Part shown: positions 8,084 through 19,080 of the stretch, piece after piece | Numbering within the stretch: the stretch's first letter is position 1 | Layout of the letters: the number at the start of each line of letters is the position of its first letter | DNA from: Archangium_A sp035910535 | Lineage (GTDB): Bacteria > Myxococcota > Myxococcia > Myxococcales > Myxococcaceae | Direction: 5' to 3' | Assembly: GCA_035910535.1 (NCBI GenBank) | Contig: JAMHXF010000094.1 | Coordinates: 62,001-126,000 of the forward strand | Length of the DNA stretch: 64,000 nt | Made by a program: the position numbers and the translations under genes | The notes under the pieces: model-generated | The model's database searches: none | What the model was told of the DNA's origin: nothing | Seen by the model: the letters and a program-made list of their open reading frames with translations, nothing else

Positions 8084-9568
8084 TCAGACCCACGTCTCGG
8101 GAATGCGCGTGGCCTTCAGGTCGCGCAGGCCGTCGGTCAGCAGCGGCAACAACCGCTGCGCCTCCGCCGGGGCCGGGTTCGCCGACGCCAGCTTCGCTTC
8201 GAACTCCGCAATCTTGCCGAGCGCGTCTGCGCGAGAGAGCGACTTGAAGTCGGGCACCGACAAGCCGAGCGCCTCGAAGCCGCTCTTCACCTGCGCGCCG
8301 TGCGCGTTCTGGAAATTCCCCGCGACGGTCTTCGAGTAGTACAGCAACCGAATCGTCGCATCGCGGCGGTTCTCGAGGGCCGCTCGCTCGCTCGCCGGGA
8401 GCTCCGGGTGCTGCAGCAGGCGCTGCACGTCGTTGTAGTGCGCACGCAGCGGGCCAGTCTGCGGGTCGGCCACCTTCTCGGCGCCCGAGCTGAAGCGGTC
8501 GAACGTCGCCTGGCCGCGCGTCACCGTGTCGCGAACTTCAGCGAGCGGTGCGGGCGCGGAGCCGTCCATGTAGCCGTGCTCTTTGCTCCACACGGCGACG
8601 TTCTCGCCCTTGCGCGTGCCGGCGGCGAGGTCGCGGCTGAGCGTCTCTTTCGTGCCGCGCGTCGCGGTGTCCCAGCGGCTCAAGTGCCCCGTCGCGCCCG
8701 AGTACGAGCCCGGCGCCGAGCCCGTGTACGCCCAGATGGTCTTCGCGTTGGGGAACATGCCCCGGTACTTGTCCATCAACGGCTCGCCGCCCGAGTAGCA
8801 GGCCGACAGGTGCAGGTCCTCGACGGAGCGCGCGGCGCGCGGCATCGCCTCCGCCAGCTTGCCGATGTCGTCGAAGCGCAACATGCCGTTGTCGTCGCCC
8901 CACGTGCCCGAGCCGACGTTGTGGCCCGAGAGCACCAGGCGCGAAGGAATCTGCCCGCCGCGCTCAGCGCCGGCCCAAATCTGCGCGAGCTGCGCCAGCT
9001 CGTCGCGCGCGTCGGCGCCGGTGCCATGAATCGCGTCGGCAATCTTCGCGGTCTGCTCGGCCGGCAACCCCAACGTCAACGCGAAGGCCTTGCTGCCCTC
9101 CGGCGTCGACAGGTCGTGCGTCTGCGAGCGCCCCTGCGCGTCGCGCGTGGTGATGGTGTCATTCACCTTCGCGTCTTTCACGTGCGTGACGTTCACGCCG
9201 CGGCCCTTCAGGTGCGCCGCTTCATGCGCGGAGCTCTCATTCATGCCCACCAGCACCACGTCGTTGTTCGACCTCGGCGCCCAACCCGCAGCAGGCGGCG
9301 TCGGCGTGGTGGTGGTGGTGTTCGTCGAGACCGGCGCACCGCCGCGCGGAATCGAGAGCGTCCACCCGACCTGAATGTTGCCCGCGTTCTGCTCGAGCTG
9401 CGGGTAGCGCGCCTTGTTGGCGTCGACCAACTGCTGCACCGTCACGCCGCTGCGCTGTGCAATGCGCGACATCGTGTCGCCTGACACCACGCGGTGCGTG
9501 TCAGCGGCGGTGGTGGTGGGCTGCGAAGCGGGCGAGCGGGTTCCTGAGACGCTGGGCATGCGGGGCAC
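8084..9568 (-). CDS. LysM protein with a caspase-like (clan CD) His/Cys dyad
   Basis: A 494-residue protein with no signal peptide. Residues about 24-74 form a LysM domain (HRVVSGDTMSRIAQRSGVT, then QLVDANK and LSIPRGG), which binds peptidoglycan or chitin-like glycans. After a Thr/Pro linker, a globular region contains LVLSGHNVGSG (H216) and DLHLSACYSGG (C257). This SGHx...xACxSG pair is the pattern of clan CD cysteine peptidases such as caspases, CHAT and C25/C80 relatives. A mostly helical C-terminal part (about 340-494) has no family I recognise. The start is GTG at 9568 or ATG at 9559; neither has a clear ribosome binding site. Protease activity is inferred from the dyad only. Confidence 0.7.
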   Translation of the reverse strand: MPRMPSVSGTRSPASQPTTTAADTHRVVSGDTMSRIAQRSGVTVQQLVDANKARYPQLEQNAGNIQVGWTLSIPRGGAPVSTNTTTTTPTPPAAGWAPRSNNDVVLVGMNESSAHEAAHLKGRGVNVTHVKDAKVNDTITTRDAQGRSQTHDLSTPEGSKAFALTLGLPAEQTAKIADAIHGTGADARDELAQLAQIWAGAERGGQIPSRLVLSGHNVGSGTWGDDNGMLRFDDIGKLAEAMPRAARSVEDLHLSACYSGGEPLMDKYRGMFPNAKTIWAYTGSAPGSYSGATGHLSRWDTATRGTKETLSRDLAAGTRKGENVAVWSKEHGYMDGSAPAPLAEVRDTVTRGQATFDRFSSGAEKVADPQTGPLRAHYNDVQRLLQHPELPASERAALENRRDATIRLLYYSKTVAGNFQNAHGAQVKSGFEALGLSVPDFKSLSRADALGKIAEFEAKLASANPAPAEAQRLLPLLTDGLRDLKATRIPETWV

Positions 9569-9649
9569 ATTGCCACGCGGCGAAAGCGGAGATCAACCGC
9601 ACCACCCGTAATTACGCACTCTTAGAAGTTAATAGAACCGTAAAGAGGG
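9569..9649. other. short intergenic region between two minus-strand genes
   Basis: This 81-base gap is more AT-rich than its surroundings around 9608-9645. It probably holds the promoter of the LysM gene. No convincing -35/-10 pair and no terminator hairpin with a T-tract were seen. Confidence 0.3.
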
Positions 9650-12013
9650 TTACTCCACGACAGGCACGATGAAGGTGCCGTCGTACGGCGCGACGCCTAA
9701 CCCCCCGTACTCATTCTTGCCCCAGCAGAAGACGCGCCCGGCCTCAGTCACCACGCACGCGTTGATGGACTGCTGGTCTTCGTCGACGGAGAGCCGCGTG
9801 ATGGGCGCGCCGATGGCGACCTGACGGAAGCGCCTGTCGAGCCCCCAGCAGCGCACGCCGTTGGCGCCCACCACCGCGCAGCCGCGCCGCAGGTTCCCCG
9901 AGACGAGACGCACGAGCGAGAGGTTCATGTTCTGCGGCGGCGTGGCGCCCTCGAAGCACCAGGCCTGGAACGACGAGTCGATGACGCAACCTCCGGCTTC
10001 GAAGGCCGAGCCGATGCGCGGTGGCCCCGGCAACGCGTGCCGCGACGCCCCACACACCACGCCACCTTCGATGGGAAAGAAGCAGTACGCGTTCGAGCCC
10101 GGCAGCACGTCGGTCTGCAGCACACGGCCATCGGGGGCGACGAGCGCGCCCCGCGAGGTGACGGCGGCCTCGGTGTTGTATGCGCCGGCCAGCGAGACGA
10201 CGTCGGGCGTGACGTGCGTGCCCGCATCGGCGAGCAGACAGAAGCGCGTCGAGTCGCGCAGCACGCAGGTGGGGCTGGTGGCCTCGAGGTGGCCCACGCC
10301 GCCGAAGGCGATTCGCGAGAGCGTCGAGGCCCCCGCGTCGCGAGGCGCGCGGTCGAGCGGGCCTGAAGACCACCCTCCTCCGCGCCGGTCGAGCGCCTGC
10401 ACCGACTCGGAGCCGTCGATGAAGCTGCCCGCGCGCACCCACGTGAAGCCGCCGTCGCCGAACTCCAGCGGCAAGTCTGGGTAGCTGGAGAGCGACGTGC
10501 CCGGCACGGCGTCGGCGCACGCCAGTTCGCCCGCGTCGGAGACGCCGCACAACACGCCGCGCCCGTCGTCTGTCACGCGCGAAGGCACGAAGGGCCACGC
10601 GGGAGCGAGGCGCGCGCCGGCAGCCGGGAAGCGCGCTTCAGCGCCGAAGAAGATGACGTCGGCGTTCCAACCGCTGCCCACGGCCGTCGCGCCTGCGTCG
10701 ACCAGCAGCGCGCCCGACTCCAACCGCACCGAGTTGTCATCGAAGAGGAAGAGCGAGTCGAAGTAGCGGCCCGCACACGCCTGCACCTGGCGCGAGAAGA
10801 GCGGGGTCTCGGGCGCGCGCGTCGCGTAGACGAGGCCGTCGTCGCGAATGAAGTGTCGGGAGCCGCAGAGCGCGCGCACGCCTCCGTCGACGACGCCGAG
10901 GAGCGTGCTGCCGGAGATGCGCACCTGCTGCCCGTCGACAGTGAGCGCGCGCCACGGAGAGACGCCGTTGCTCGGCTGCTCGACGTCGTTGCTGAGCGCG
11001 CGAAGCTGCGTGTAGCCGTGAGCCGCGAGCGGCGCGTCGGGCTGCAGCGCGCGCTGTGAATCGAGCCAGCGCGGCTTGAGCTCGACACACACCGGCTGCT
11101 CGACGTCGGTGGCGTCGGGAATGAAGTCGGGCCCGGAGAACCCGCCGTCGCGCCCGAGCAACAGCGGCTGCCCCCAACAGCGCAGCTTGCGACTGCGCGT
11201 CGACGCACAGGTGATGATGTTGTTGCCCGAGGCGCGGTTGCTGCACACGCCGGTGTAGCGGCAGTCGTCGCTGGCGTTCGCCGTGGGTCGCGACGCGCAC
11301 GCGCCGTTGATGCACACGAATTGTTCGGCGCAGCGCGCGGGGGCGCAGCGGGTGCCGTCTTCGACGGGCTGGTACACGACGCCTGCATCGGGGTTGCACG
11401 CCGCGACCTCACACGGGCTGCGCACCGGCGGCGTGAACTCGACGTGGAGACAACCTCCGTCGACCGCGCAGCCGTCGATGGTGCAGGGGTTGTTGTCGTC
11501 GCAGACCACCGACGCGGTGCCGACACATTCACCGCGTCGACAGGTGCCCGCGCCGAGCAGACACGTCGAGGTGCACGCGCTCGCGTCGTCGAGCGGCTGC
11601 TCGAGACAGGCGCGCGTCGCGAGGTCGAAGGCCGTGGTGTGACACGTCGAAGGTACGCACGCCGCGATTCCCTCGGCGAAGAGCTCGACGGGGACGCCAT
11701 CGAGGAGCGCGCTGACAGGGCCGACACTGGTGGGCGTGAAGGTGACGTGAATCGTCTGTGCTCCGCCGCCCGCGAGGCGGAGCTGCTGCACAGAGAGCGA
11801 GAACGGCGCGGCGACAGACATGGTCACGTCGAGCGGCGAGCGGCCGGCGTTGAAGAGCTCGAGCTCCAGCGTGTGGGCGGCGCCGAGGGCCACGCGGCCG
11901 AAGTCGAGCTCGCTGGCCGACACGCGCAGCTCGCCGTCGGTGTTCACCGGCCCGCCGATGCCGCAGCGACAGCTCGCCGCCAACACCACCAGCCCCAGGA
12001 GCCACGCACGCAT
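9650..12013 (-). CDS. ASH-domain lipoprotein with Cys-rich and RCC1-like repeats
   Basis: About 787 residues from the ATG at 12013, whose product begins with a lipoprotein signal (MRAWLLGLVVLAASC). A longer frame reaches 12109 but would hide the signal. The mature protein starts with an ASH/choice-of-anchor-D immunoglobulin-like domain (residues about 25-120: ELDFGRVALG, then FTPTSVGPVSALL). A Cys-rich segment (about 130-260) follows with CDDNNPCTIDGC. The rest is a propeller-like region with RCC1-type blades (LRCWGQ, VRCWGLD, VFCWGKNEYGGLG). Such proteins are common cell-surface lipoproteins in Myxococcota. The 61308-63521 gene has the same architecture. Ligand unknown. Confidence 0.8.
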   Translation of the reverse strand: MRAWLLGLVVLAASCRCGIGGPVNTDGELRVSASELDFGRVALGAAHTLELELFNAGRSPLDVTMSVAAPFSLSVQQLRLAGGGAQTIHVTFTPTSVGPVSALLDGVPVELFAEGIAACVPSTCHTTAFDLATRACLEQPLDDASACTSTCLLGAGTCRRGECVGTASVVCDDNNPCTIDGCAVDGGCLHVEFTPPVRSPCEVAACNPDAGVVYQPVEDGTRCAPARCAEQFVCINGACASRPTANASDDCRYTGVCSNRASGNNIITCASTRSRKLRCWGQPLLLGRDGGFSGPDFIPDATDVEQPVCVELKPRWLDSQRALQPDAPLAAHGYTQLRALSNDVEQPSNGVSPWRALTVDGQQVRISGSTLLGVVDGGVRALCGSRHFIRDDGLVYATRAPETPLFSRQVQACAGRYFDSLFLFDDNSVRLESGALLVDAGATAVGSGWNADVIFFGAEARFPAAGARLAPAWPFVPSRVTDDGRGVLCGVSDAGELACADAVPGTSLSSYPDLPLEFGDGGFTWVRAGSFIDGSESVQALDRRGGGWSSGPLDRAPRDAGASTLSRIAFGGVGHLEATSPTCVLRDSTRFCLLADAGTHVTPDVVSLAGAYNTEAAVTSRGALVAPDGRVLQTDVLPGSNAYCFFPIEGGVVCGASRHALPGPPRIGSAFEAGGCVIDSSFQAWCFEGATPPQNMNLSLVRLVSGNLRRGCAVVGANGVRCWGLDRRFRQVAIGAPITRLSVDEDQQSINACVVTEAGRVFCWGKNEYGGLGVAPYDGTFIVPVVE

Positions 12014-12222
12014 GACGGTGACCCTAGCGAGGTGGCTGACGTTTTTTGAGCGCGGGTTGACGCGATTGAGCAACCCACGCGGACGCGAAATCAAAGCGCT
12101 GAAGTTCACGCGAGAGCTGGCGCGCGCTGATCAATCACCTCAACGAACATGCACGATTTGCGCTCCACCAACCGGGGTTTGCGCGAACGCAACGCTCGAC
12201 GCCTGAACTACCCTCGCGCTTC
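12014..12222. other. divergent intergenic region
   Basis: This gap of about 210 bases lies between two divergently transcribed lipoprotein genes and should hold both promoters. A TTGACG occurs at about 12057 on the plus strand, but no good -10 box lies at the right distance. No RNA gene or repeat was seen. Confidence 0.3.
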
Positions 12223-12920
12223 GTGGTGCAGCGACGACTCAGCTTTCTGGTGGTGCTGCTGCTGGGCTGCGAGCCAGCCCAGCCGGTCGTCGTTCACCAA
12301 GCCTCGGCCACGCTGCGCGCGTGCAATGCGCTGAGCGCCCCGGTGCCCACCATCGAGCGCGCGGTCGATGCGCTCAACGTGCTGCCGAAGCCGGTGGACG
12401 CGCCGTGCTTCGTGGCTTCACTGCCGCGACCACTCCGCGTCACGGCGAGCAACTCGGTGGTGAGCGCGCAGCCCGCGGCGAGTCGTCAGAGCCCGCGCAT
12501 CTTCGTGTTGCTCGACGGGCTCGCGGTGACAGTGGTGCCTGAAGGCGACTCAGCGGCGGTGGTGGAGTTCGGTGAATGGCGCAGCGAAACGCGCACCGTG
12601 AAAGGCGAAGTCGCGCTGCCGGTGACGACTGAAATTCCACGCGACACCGCGTTCACGCACGTCTTCCGCGAACGACAGAACGGCACGACGTGCGGCCTGT
12701 GTCACACCGGCGAAGTCGAAGAACGCCCGGGCGTCTACAGCTCCGTCGCGTACCGACCGCACGACCGCGACGTGGTGCCGCTGCGCGAGCTCCGCGCGAC
12801 GCACGACGCGTGCGTGGAGTCAGGCACTGAAGACGGCGCCTGCGCCATGCTTCACGCGCTGTTCGATTTCGGCGACGTCGAACAGGGCGCGTTCAACCGC
12901 AAGGTCGGCACGTTCGGGCC

Positions 12921-12924
<4 letters not shown>
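12223..12924 (+). CDS. lipoprotein with a single CxxCH haem-binding motif
   Basis: A 233-residue protein starting at GTG 12223. The lipobox is LLLGC with Cys16. CGLCH at residues about 157-161 is a c-type haem attachment motif preceded by TT and followed by TGEVEE, as in multihaem or mono-haem cytochrome-like lipoproteins. No obvious distal Met ligand motif is near, so it may be a haem-lyase-dependent electron carrier or a domain that only resembles one. The stop overlaps the stop of the convergent gene on the other strand by three bases (TTAG at 12921-12924). Envelope location is inferred from the signal. Confidence 0.7.
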
Positions 12925-14612
<1,688 letters not shown>

Positions 14613-14729
14613 GGTGCGCCCATAGCGGGCTCTCGCACCGCGCTGTGTGACGAGCCGGTGGAGACCTCGCGACATCTCCGTCACCTGCCAGGGTTGCCAG
14701 CGCGCGCGTCGGTGTGCTTTTCGGCCTGC

Positions 14730-16640
14730 ATGCGCGTGACGGTATTGACAATGTGTCTGCTGGCCACGGCCTGCGGCCCGGTGATGTCGGGGCCAGATGG
14801 CTCGGTGGGCGATGCGGGCACGGCCGACGCGGGGCCCACGAATTGTCAGGAGCCATACCGTCGCTGCCAGGTGGAGTTCCGTTTCCGCGCGCTCGACGAG
14901 CAGTCGGTGCAGGTGCGAGGTGACTTCGCCGCCGACGGCTGGACGGTGGGCGTGCCCATGCGACGCGACGGTGATGAATGGGTCGCGCTCGTGCCCGCCA
15001 CGTGGGGCGCGTCGATTTCGTACAAGTTCCTCATCAACAACACGCTGTGGGTCACCGACCCGGCGAACCCCACCATCATCAACGGCAACAGCGTTCGCGC
15101 CGGCGTGAAGTGCGACACGTTTACCTGCCCCGGCGGCGCTCCTGAAACCGGCGCGTTCGATTGGCGCGACTCGGTCATGGCCTTCGTCTTCGTCGACCGC
15201 TTCTTCAACGCCGACACGTCGAACGACTGCCACGTCGCCACCGTCGACCCCGCGGGCCAGTACCAGGGCGGCGACTGGAAGGGCGTCACGCAGAAAATCA
15301 ACGAGGGCTACTTCGAGCGCCTCGGCGTCAACACGCTGTGGCTGACGGTGCCGGTGAAGAACGCGACCGTCGCAGGCCCGGGCGGAGACGGCCGCAACTA
15401 CTCGGCGTTTCACGGCTACTGGCCCATCGACATGGAGAAGTACGAGTCGTGCTTCGGCACGCGGCAAGACCTGGTCGACCTCGTCACCGCCGCGCACGGC
15501 AAGGGCGTTCAGGTGCTGTACGACTTCGCGATGGTGCACGTGCACAGCGAATCGCCGCTCTATACGCAGCACCCCGACTGGTTCTGGTCGCTCGACTTCA
15601 ACGGAGGCCAGTGCACCTGCGACGACGGCAGCGTGTGCCCGTGGAACGCGCAGGGGCATCGCTGTTGGTTCACCGACTACCTGCCGCACTGGAACTACAC
15701 GGTGGCCGCGGCGCGCGACTACTCGGTGAAGCAGGCGCTGTGGTTGCTCGAAGACACCAACGCCGACGGCTTTCGCCTCGACGCCATCAAGCACGTCGAC
15801 GACTCGTGGTTGCTGCAGCTGCGTGCTGAAACCGAGAAGCTCGCGGCCACGCGCTCGCCGCGCCCGCGCATGTACTTCGTCGGCGAGACGTACGACTTCG
15901 GCAACCGCGACTACCTGAAGTCCTTCGTCGACCCGGCCACGAAGCTGGACGGGCAGTTCGACTTCCCGCTGCGGCTCGAGCTGCTGGAGGCAGTGGTGAC
16001 GCGGCGCTCGACGATGACGGCGCTGCGCAACTTCGTCGACACCAACGACTCGTTCTACGGGCCGAACACCCTGATGAGCCCGTGGATTGGGAACCACGAC
16101 CTGGGCCGCGTCATTCACATGGCCGAAGACGTGCCCATGTGGAGCAACCCGTACGCCGACGGAAAAGACCGCGCGTTCAACAACCCGCCGGGCCTGCCCA
16201 ACTACCGACGGCCGTTCGAGCGCATCGCGAACTCCTTCGTCTTTCTGCTGACGAGCCCCGGCGTGCCGCTCATTTATTACGGCGACGAGATTGGGCTGCC
16301 GGGCGCGGGCGACCCCGACAATCGTCGCTTCATGCAGTGGAGCGGGCTGTCGGCGGACCAATCCTGGCTGCGCGGTCGCGTCGAGGTGTTGGGGCAACTG
16401 CGAAGAGAGCTGCCGTCACTGCGACGCGGCGCGCGCACGTCGCTCTCGGCCACTGACAACACGTACGTGTATTCGATGAGCGACGGCGTTGAGACCGTCT
16501 ACGTGGCCATCAACCGAGGCGACTCCGACGAGTCGGTCTCGGGTTTGCCGGCGCGCACGTTGAACGACCTCTATTCTCTGGAGTCAGTCAGCGGGCCGTC
16601 GGTGCGCGTGCCGGCCCGCAGCGCGCGCGTCATGAAGTAG
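14730..16640 (+). CDS. lipoprotein alpha-amylase family (GH13) glycosidase
   Basis: About 636 residues from the ATG at 14730, with lipobox Cys15 (LLATAC). Residues about 48-118 resemble an N-terminal glycogen-binding/CBM48-like domain (RFRALDEQSVQVRGDF, then YKFLINN). The GH13 barrel follows, with all catalytic landmarks visible: GFRLDAIKH (nucleophile D351), FVGETY (acid/base E386) and GNHD (D457). YYGDEIGLPG and a short C-terminal beta domain close the protein. It should cleave alpha-glucans at the cell surface. The upstream open frame back to 13740 is antisense to the MopE gene and is not part of it. The exact substrate (starch, pullulan, cyclodextrin) cannot be read from sequence. Confidence 0.92.
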   Translation: MRVTVLTMCLLATACGPVMSGPDGSVGDAGTADAGPTNCQEPYRRCQVEFRFRALDEQSVQVRGDFAADGWTVGVPMRRDGDEWVALVPATWGASISYKFLINNTLWVTDPANPTIINGNSVRAGVKCDTFTCPGGAPETGAFDWRDSVMAFVFVDRFFNADTSNDCHVATVDPAGQYQGGDWKGVTQKINEGYFERLGVNTLWLTVPVKNATVAGPGGDGRNYSAFHGYWPIDMEKYESCFGTRQDLVDLVTAAHGKGVQVLYDFAMVHVHSESPLYTQHPDWFWSLDFNGGQCTCDDGSVCPWNAQGHRCWFTDYLPHWNYTVAAARDYSVKQALWLLEDTNADGFRLDAIKHVDDSWLLQLRAETEKLAATRSPRPRMYFVGETYDFGNRDYLKSFVDPATKLDGQFDFPLRLELLEAVVTRRSTMTALRNFVDTNDSFYGPNTLMSPWIGNHDLGRVIHMAEDVPMWSNPYADGKDRAFNNPPGLPNYRRPFERIANSFVFLLTSPGVPLIYYGDEIGLPGAGDPDNRRFMQWSGLSADQSWLRGRVEVLGQLRRELPSLRRGARTSLSATDNTYVYSMSDGVETVYVAINRGDSDESVSGLPARTLNDLYSLESVSGPSVRVPARSARVMK

Positions 16641-16641
16641 C

Positions 16642-17730
16642 TCAGTGCAGGCTGGCGTCACGCGTGAGCGGGTCGACGCCAGTCCACGCCACCGCGAGGT
16701 CAAACGTCTCCACCTCGAGGCAGTCGTCACCGCCGACCTGTTCGAAGCGCGCGTTGCGCACGCGCACCACCACGTCGCCTTCCGCCACGGAGAGCTTCAT
16801 GCGCGGGTAGCCGAGCGCTCCTGAAACGGCGCGGTACTCGCGACCAAAGCCCACCAGCTTGAGGTGCACGCCGCCGCCTTCGACGGTGCCGGGCCAGCCG
16901 TCTGTCTTCGAGAGCACGAAGGAGATGCCGCCTCTGCCGCTGGAGGTCGCGAAGCCCTGCGACGAGCGGAGATATGAAGCGGCGTTGGCCGGTTTGTAGA
17001 AGCCGACGTCTGCGTCCATCTCGGTGAGCTTCGGAAGGGTGATGCGTCGACACGCTGGTTCGTTCGCGCGATTCCACGAGGCGCTGAAGTTGAAGTCGGG
17101 CGCGACGAAGCAACGCCCGCTGCGGTCGACGAGCACCAGGTTGGAGATGCGCACCGCGTAGCTGCCGGCCTGCTCGCGTTGATCAGCCCGCGTGACGCGC
17201 ACCGCGCCGGAGACCGCCGTGTAGTCGACGTCGTCGAGGTAGTAGTGAAGGTCGGTCTTCCCTGCGCCGACCTCGCTGAGCGCTTTGCCGTCGCGGAAGT
17301 GCGTCGCGACCGTCAGCCGCGAGCGCGCTCCCGCTTCGCCGAGCTTCATCGCCGCGAAGACGTAGCTGTTCTGGAAGTAGCCGGTGAACTCAGGCTGCAC
17401 GACTTGCGGCGCTGCGAGCTTCAACGGCGCGCACGTCATCGACCGTCGCGGCGCGGCGCTTCGGGCCGGGTACAGCGGCGCGAGGCTCGACGTTCCGTAG
17501 CGCTGCTGTTGTTGCTGGCGGTAGCGCGCGTCGCGTTCGGCCTGCGCTTCAGTGTCTTGCTGTTGGCGTACGCGCTGCTGCTCGACGCGGTTGATCTCGA
17601 AGCGCTGCGCCTCATAGCGACGTTGGTCGAGCTGCGCGTCGACGCGGCGGTTCTCGAGTTGCCGCGAGTAGTAATCGTCGTCGGCGAGAACGGCGCACGA
17701 GACGAAGGCACTGAAGAAGAAGGCGCGCAT
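16642..17730 (-). CDS. secreted protein of unknown function, coiled-coil plus duplicated domain
   Basis: A 362-residue protein with a short signal peptide (MRAFFFSAFVSCAVLA). Residues about 18-75 form a Gln/Arg-rich coiled coil with many RQQQ-type runs. The remainder (about 100-362) ends in a domain closely related to the whole of the gene just upstream: both share CxxxTxP, a YLRxxQxF segment, EGGGVHLxL, GREYRAVS/GREFRTVS, EGDVxVRVxxARFE, DDCL and a GVDP end. No known family was recognised. It follows the paralogue by three bases, so the pair is a tandem duplication in one operon. Confidence 0.7.
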   Translation of the reverse strand: MRAFFFSAFVSCAVLADDDYYSRQLENRRVDAQLDQRRYEAQRFEINRVEQQRVRQQQDTEAQAERDARYRQQQQQRYGTSSLAPLYPARSAAPRRSMTCAPLKLAAPQVVQPEFTGYFQNSYVFAAMKLGEAGARSRLTVATHFRDGKALSEVGAGKTDLHYYLDDVDYTAVSGAVRVTRADQREQAGSYAVRISNLVLVDRSGRCFVAPDFNFSASWNRANEPACRRITLPKLTEMDADVGFYKPANAASYLRSSQGFATSSGRGGISFVLSKTDGWPGTVEGGGVHLKLVGFGREYRAVSGALGYPRMKLSVAEGDVVVRVRNARFEQVGGDDCLEVETFDLAVAWTGVDPLTRDASLH

Positions 17731-17733
17731 GAC

Positions 17734-18291
17734 TCATTCCTCCTGGGCGCCGCGGGGCATCGGGTCAACGCCACGCCACGAGAACGCGAGGTCGAACGGC
17801 GTCGGCGCGAGGCAGTCTTCGTCGCTCTCGAAGCGCGCACCCGTCACGCGAACGATGACGTCACCCTCGGCGAAAGACACCTTCTGGCGCCGAAACTGGA
17901 GCTGCGCAGACACGGTTCGAAACTCGCGCCCTGCGAGATTGAGTCGGAGATGCACGCCGCCCGCCTCCGTCGACGTCGAGAACTGGCCCCCATGTTCGCT
18001 GACGACGAGCGAGAACGCGCCTGCGCCGCTGCCAGCGGTGAACTTCTGCACGGTGCGCAGATACGGCGTGCCGTTGTTGCCGACGTAGTAGCCCTGCTCA
18101 GGGTCGATGCTCGTCGTCGGCGGAATCGTCACCACATGACATTCGCGCTTCGACGCCTTCGGGAAGTAGCCAGAGAACTCGGTGTCGGCCTCCGTCTGCT
18201 TCGGGAGCTTGAACGCGTCGCAACGGAGCTTCTGACCTGCAGCCGCGAGCGATGGGAGACCGACAAGAATGATGAAGAAGAGTTGGCGCAT
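17734..18291 (-). CDS. secreted protein of unknown function, paralogue of its neighbour
   Basis: A 185-residue protein with a signal peptide (MRQLFFIILVGLPSLAAAG). The mature part matches the C-terminal half of the 16642-17730 product motif for motif (YLRTVQKF, EAGGVHLRL, GREFRTVS, EGDVIVRVTGARFE, DCL, GVDP). It lacks the coiled-coil insert. It is the first gene of a two-gene minus-strand operon with a three-base spacer. Function unknown; the conserved cysteines suggest disulphides outside the cytoplasm. Confidence 0.7.
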   Translation of the reverse strand: MRQLFFIILVGLPSLAAAGQKLRCDAFKLPKQTEADTEFSGYFPKASKRECHVVTIPPTTSIDPEQGYYVGNNGTPYLRTVQKFTAGSGAGAFSLVVSEHGGQFSTSTEAGGVHLRLNLAGREFRTVSAQLQFRRQKVSFAEGDVIVRVTGARFESDEDCLAPTPFDLAFSWRGVDPMPRGAQEE

Positions 18292-18362
18292 GGAACGCCA
18301 CTTCGCAACGCCCGCGCCACCGTGAAGGCGGAGTGATTTCGGTCGGTTGTGTTTTCTGCACC

Positions 18363-18378
18363 GTCTCCGAAACGAGAC
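18363..18378 (-). terminator. weak stem-loop after the methyltransferase gene
   Basis: GTCTC and GAGAC form a perfect five-base stem around a six-base loop, starting a few bases after the stop of the minus-strand methyltransferase gene. It is not followed by a T-tract, so terminator activity is uncertain. It could equally be an operator for the next minus-strand operon. Confidence 0.25.
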
Positions 18379-18381
18379 TGC

Positions 18382-18993
18382 TCAGCCGATGACGTACACG
18401 CGCTCGAGGGCGCCGAGCGGCTCGAGGCGCGGGCCGGCGGCCTTGTTCTGACCGAGCTCTTTCGCGTTCGGGTAGTGACGAAGCACTTCGTCTTTCGGCA
18501 CCGAGAACGGAGGGCCGTCGAGTTTTTCCTGCGGGTACTCGACGGTAATCAACAGCCCGCGCTTCACCAGCGTGCGCAGGTGCGCGACGTACTTCTCACG
18601 CACCGGCGCAGGCAACGCGATGAGCGCCGCGCGGTCGTAGAAGGCATCGACCTCGCCCACGTCGGTCGGCGTGACGGCGAAGAAGTCGCCCGCGAAAATG
18701 GTGATGCCCTTCGCGCGGTACGAGGTGACGGCGCCGCGCTTCGTGACCGTCGCGTCGAGGCCGTGCTCGGCGAAGAATGCGCGCACGGCGTCTTCCACCA
18801 ACTCCACACCGACCACCTCGAGGTCCTGCGCCGCGAGCCACGCGAGGTCTTCCGACTTTCCACAGAGCGGCACCAACACGCGCTTCGCGGGCTGCAAGTG
18901 CGCGCCGTGTTGCTGCAGCGACTGGTTCGGCGTGCCCTCATGAAAACCAATCTGCCCTGCGGCCCAGCGGCTCTTCCAGAAGTCGGGTTCCAT
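18382..18993 (-). CDS. tpm: thiopurine S-methyltransferase family protein
   Basis: A 203-residue SAM-dependent methyltransferase. The N-terminal FWKSRWAAGQIGFHEG (about 5-20) is the TPMT signature. LVPLCGKSEDLAWLA (about 41-55) is motif I, where TPMT proteins have PLCGKxxDxxWL. YDRAALIALP (about 118-127) is the other conserved block. Bacterial members methylate thiopurines and also selenium or tellurium oxyanions. The family is usually about 200-220 residues, so this copy is full length. The gene stands alone on the minus strand between unrelated genes. Confidence 0.92.
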   Translation of the reverse strand: MEPDFWKSRWAAGQIGFHEGTPNQSLQQHGAHLQPAKRVLVPLCGKSEDLAWLAAQDLEVVGVELVEDAVRAFFAEHGLDATVTKRGAVTSYRAKGITIFAGDFFAVTPTDVGEVDAFYDRAALIALPAPVREKYVAHLRTLVKRGLLITVEYPQEKLDGPPFSVPKDEVLRHYPNAKELGQNKAAGPRLEPLGALERVYVIG

Positions 18994-19080
18994 GCCGTCT
19001 TCATGTCGCCGTGGTGTCGCGGCGGCAAGCGTTCGTGAACGACGTGCGACGCGGAGTCACAGCGCTATGGTCGCCGCCGC

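Noticed and set aside
8054..9484. Long plus-strand frame antisense to the LysM protein
   Set aside because: The translation is Arg/Ala/Val-rich without motifs; the minus strand carries LysM and the His/Cys dyad.
14613..16397. N-terminal extension of the MopE lipoprotein frame
   Set aside because: The extension is antisense to the GH13 amylase and precedes a clear lipoprotein signal at 14612, so the true start is 14612.
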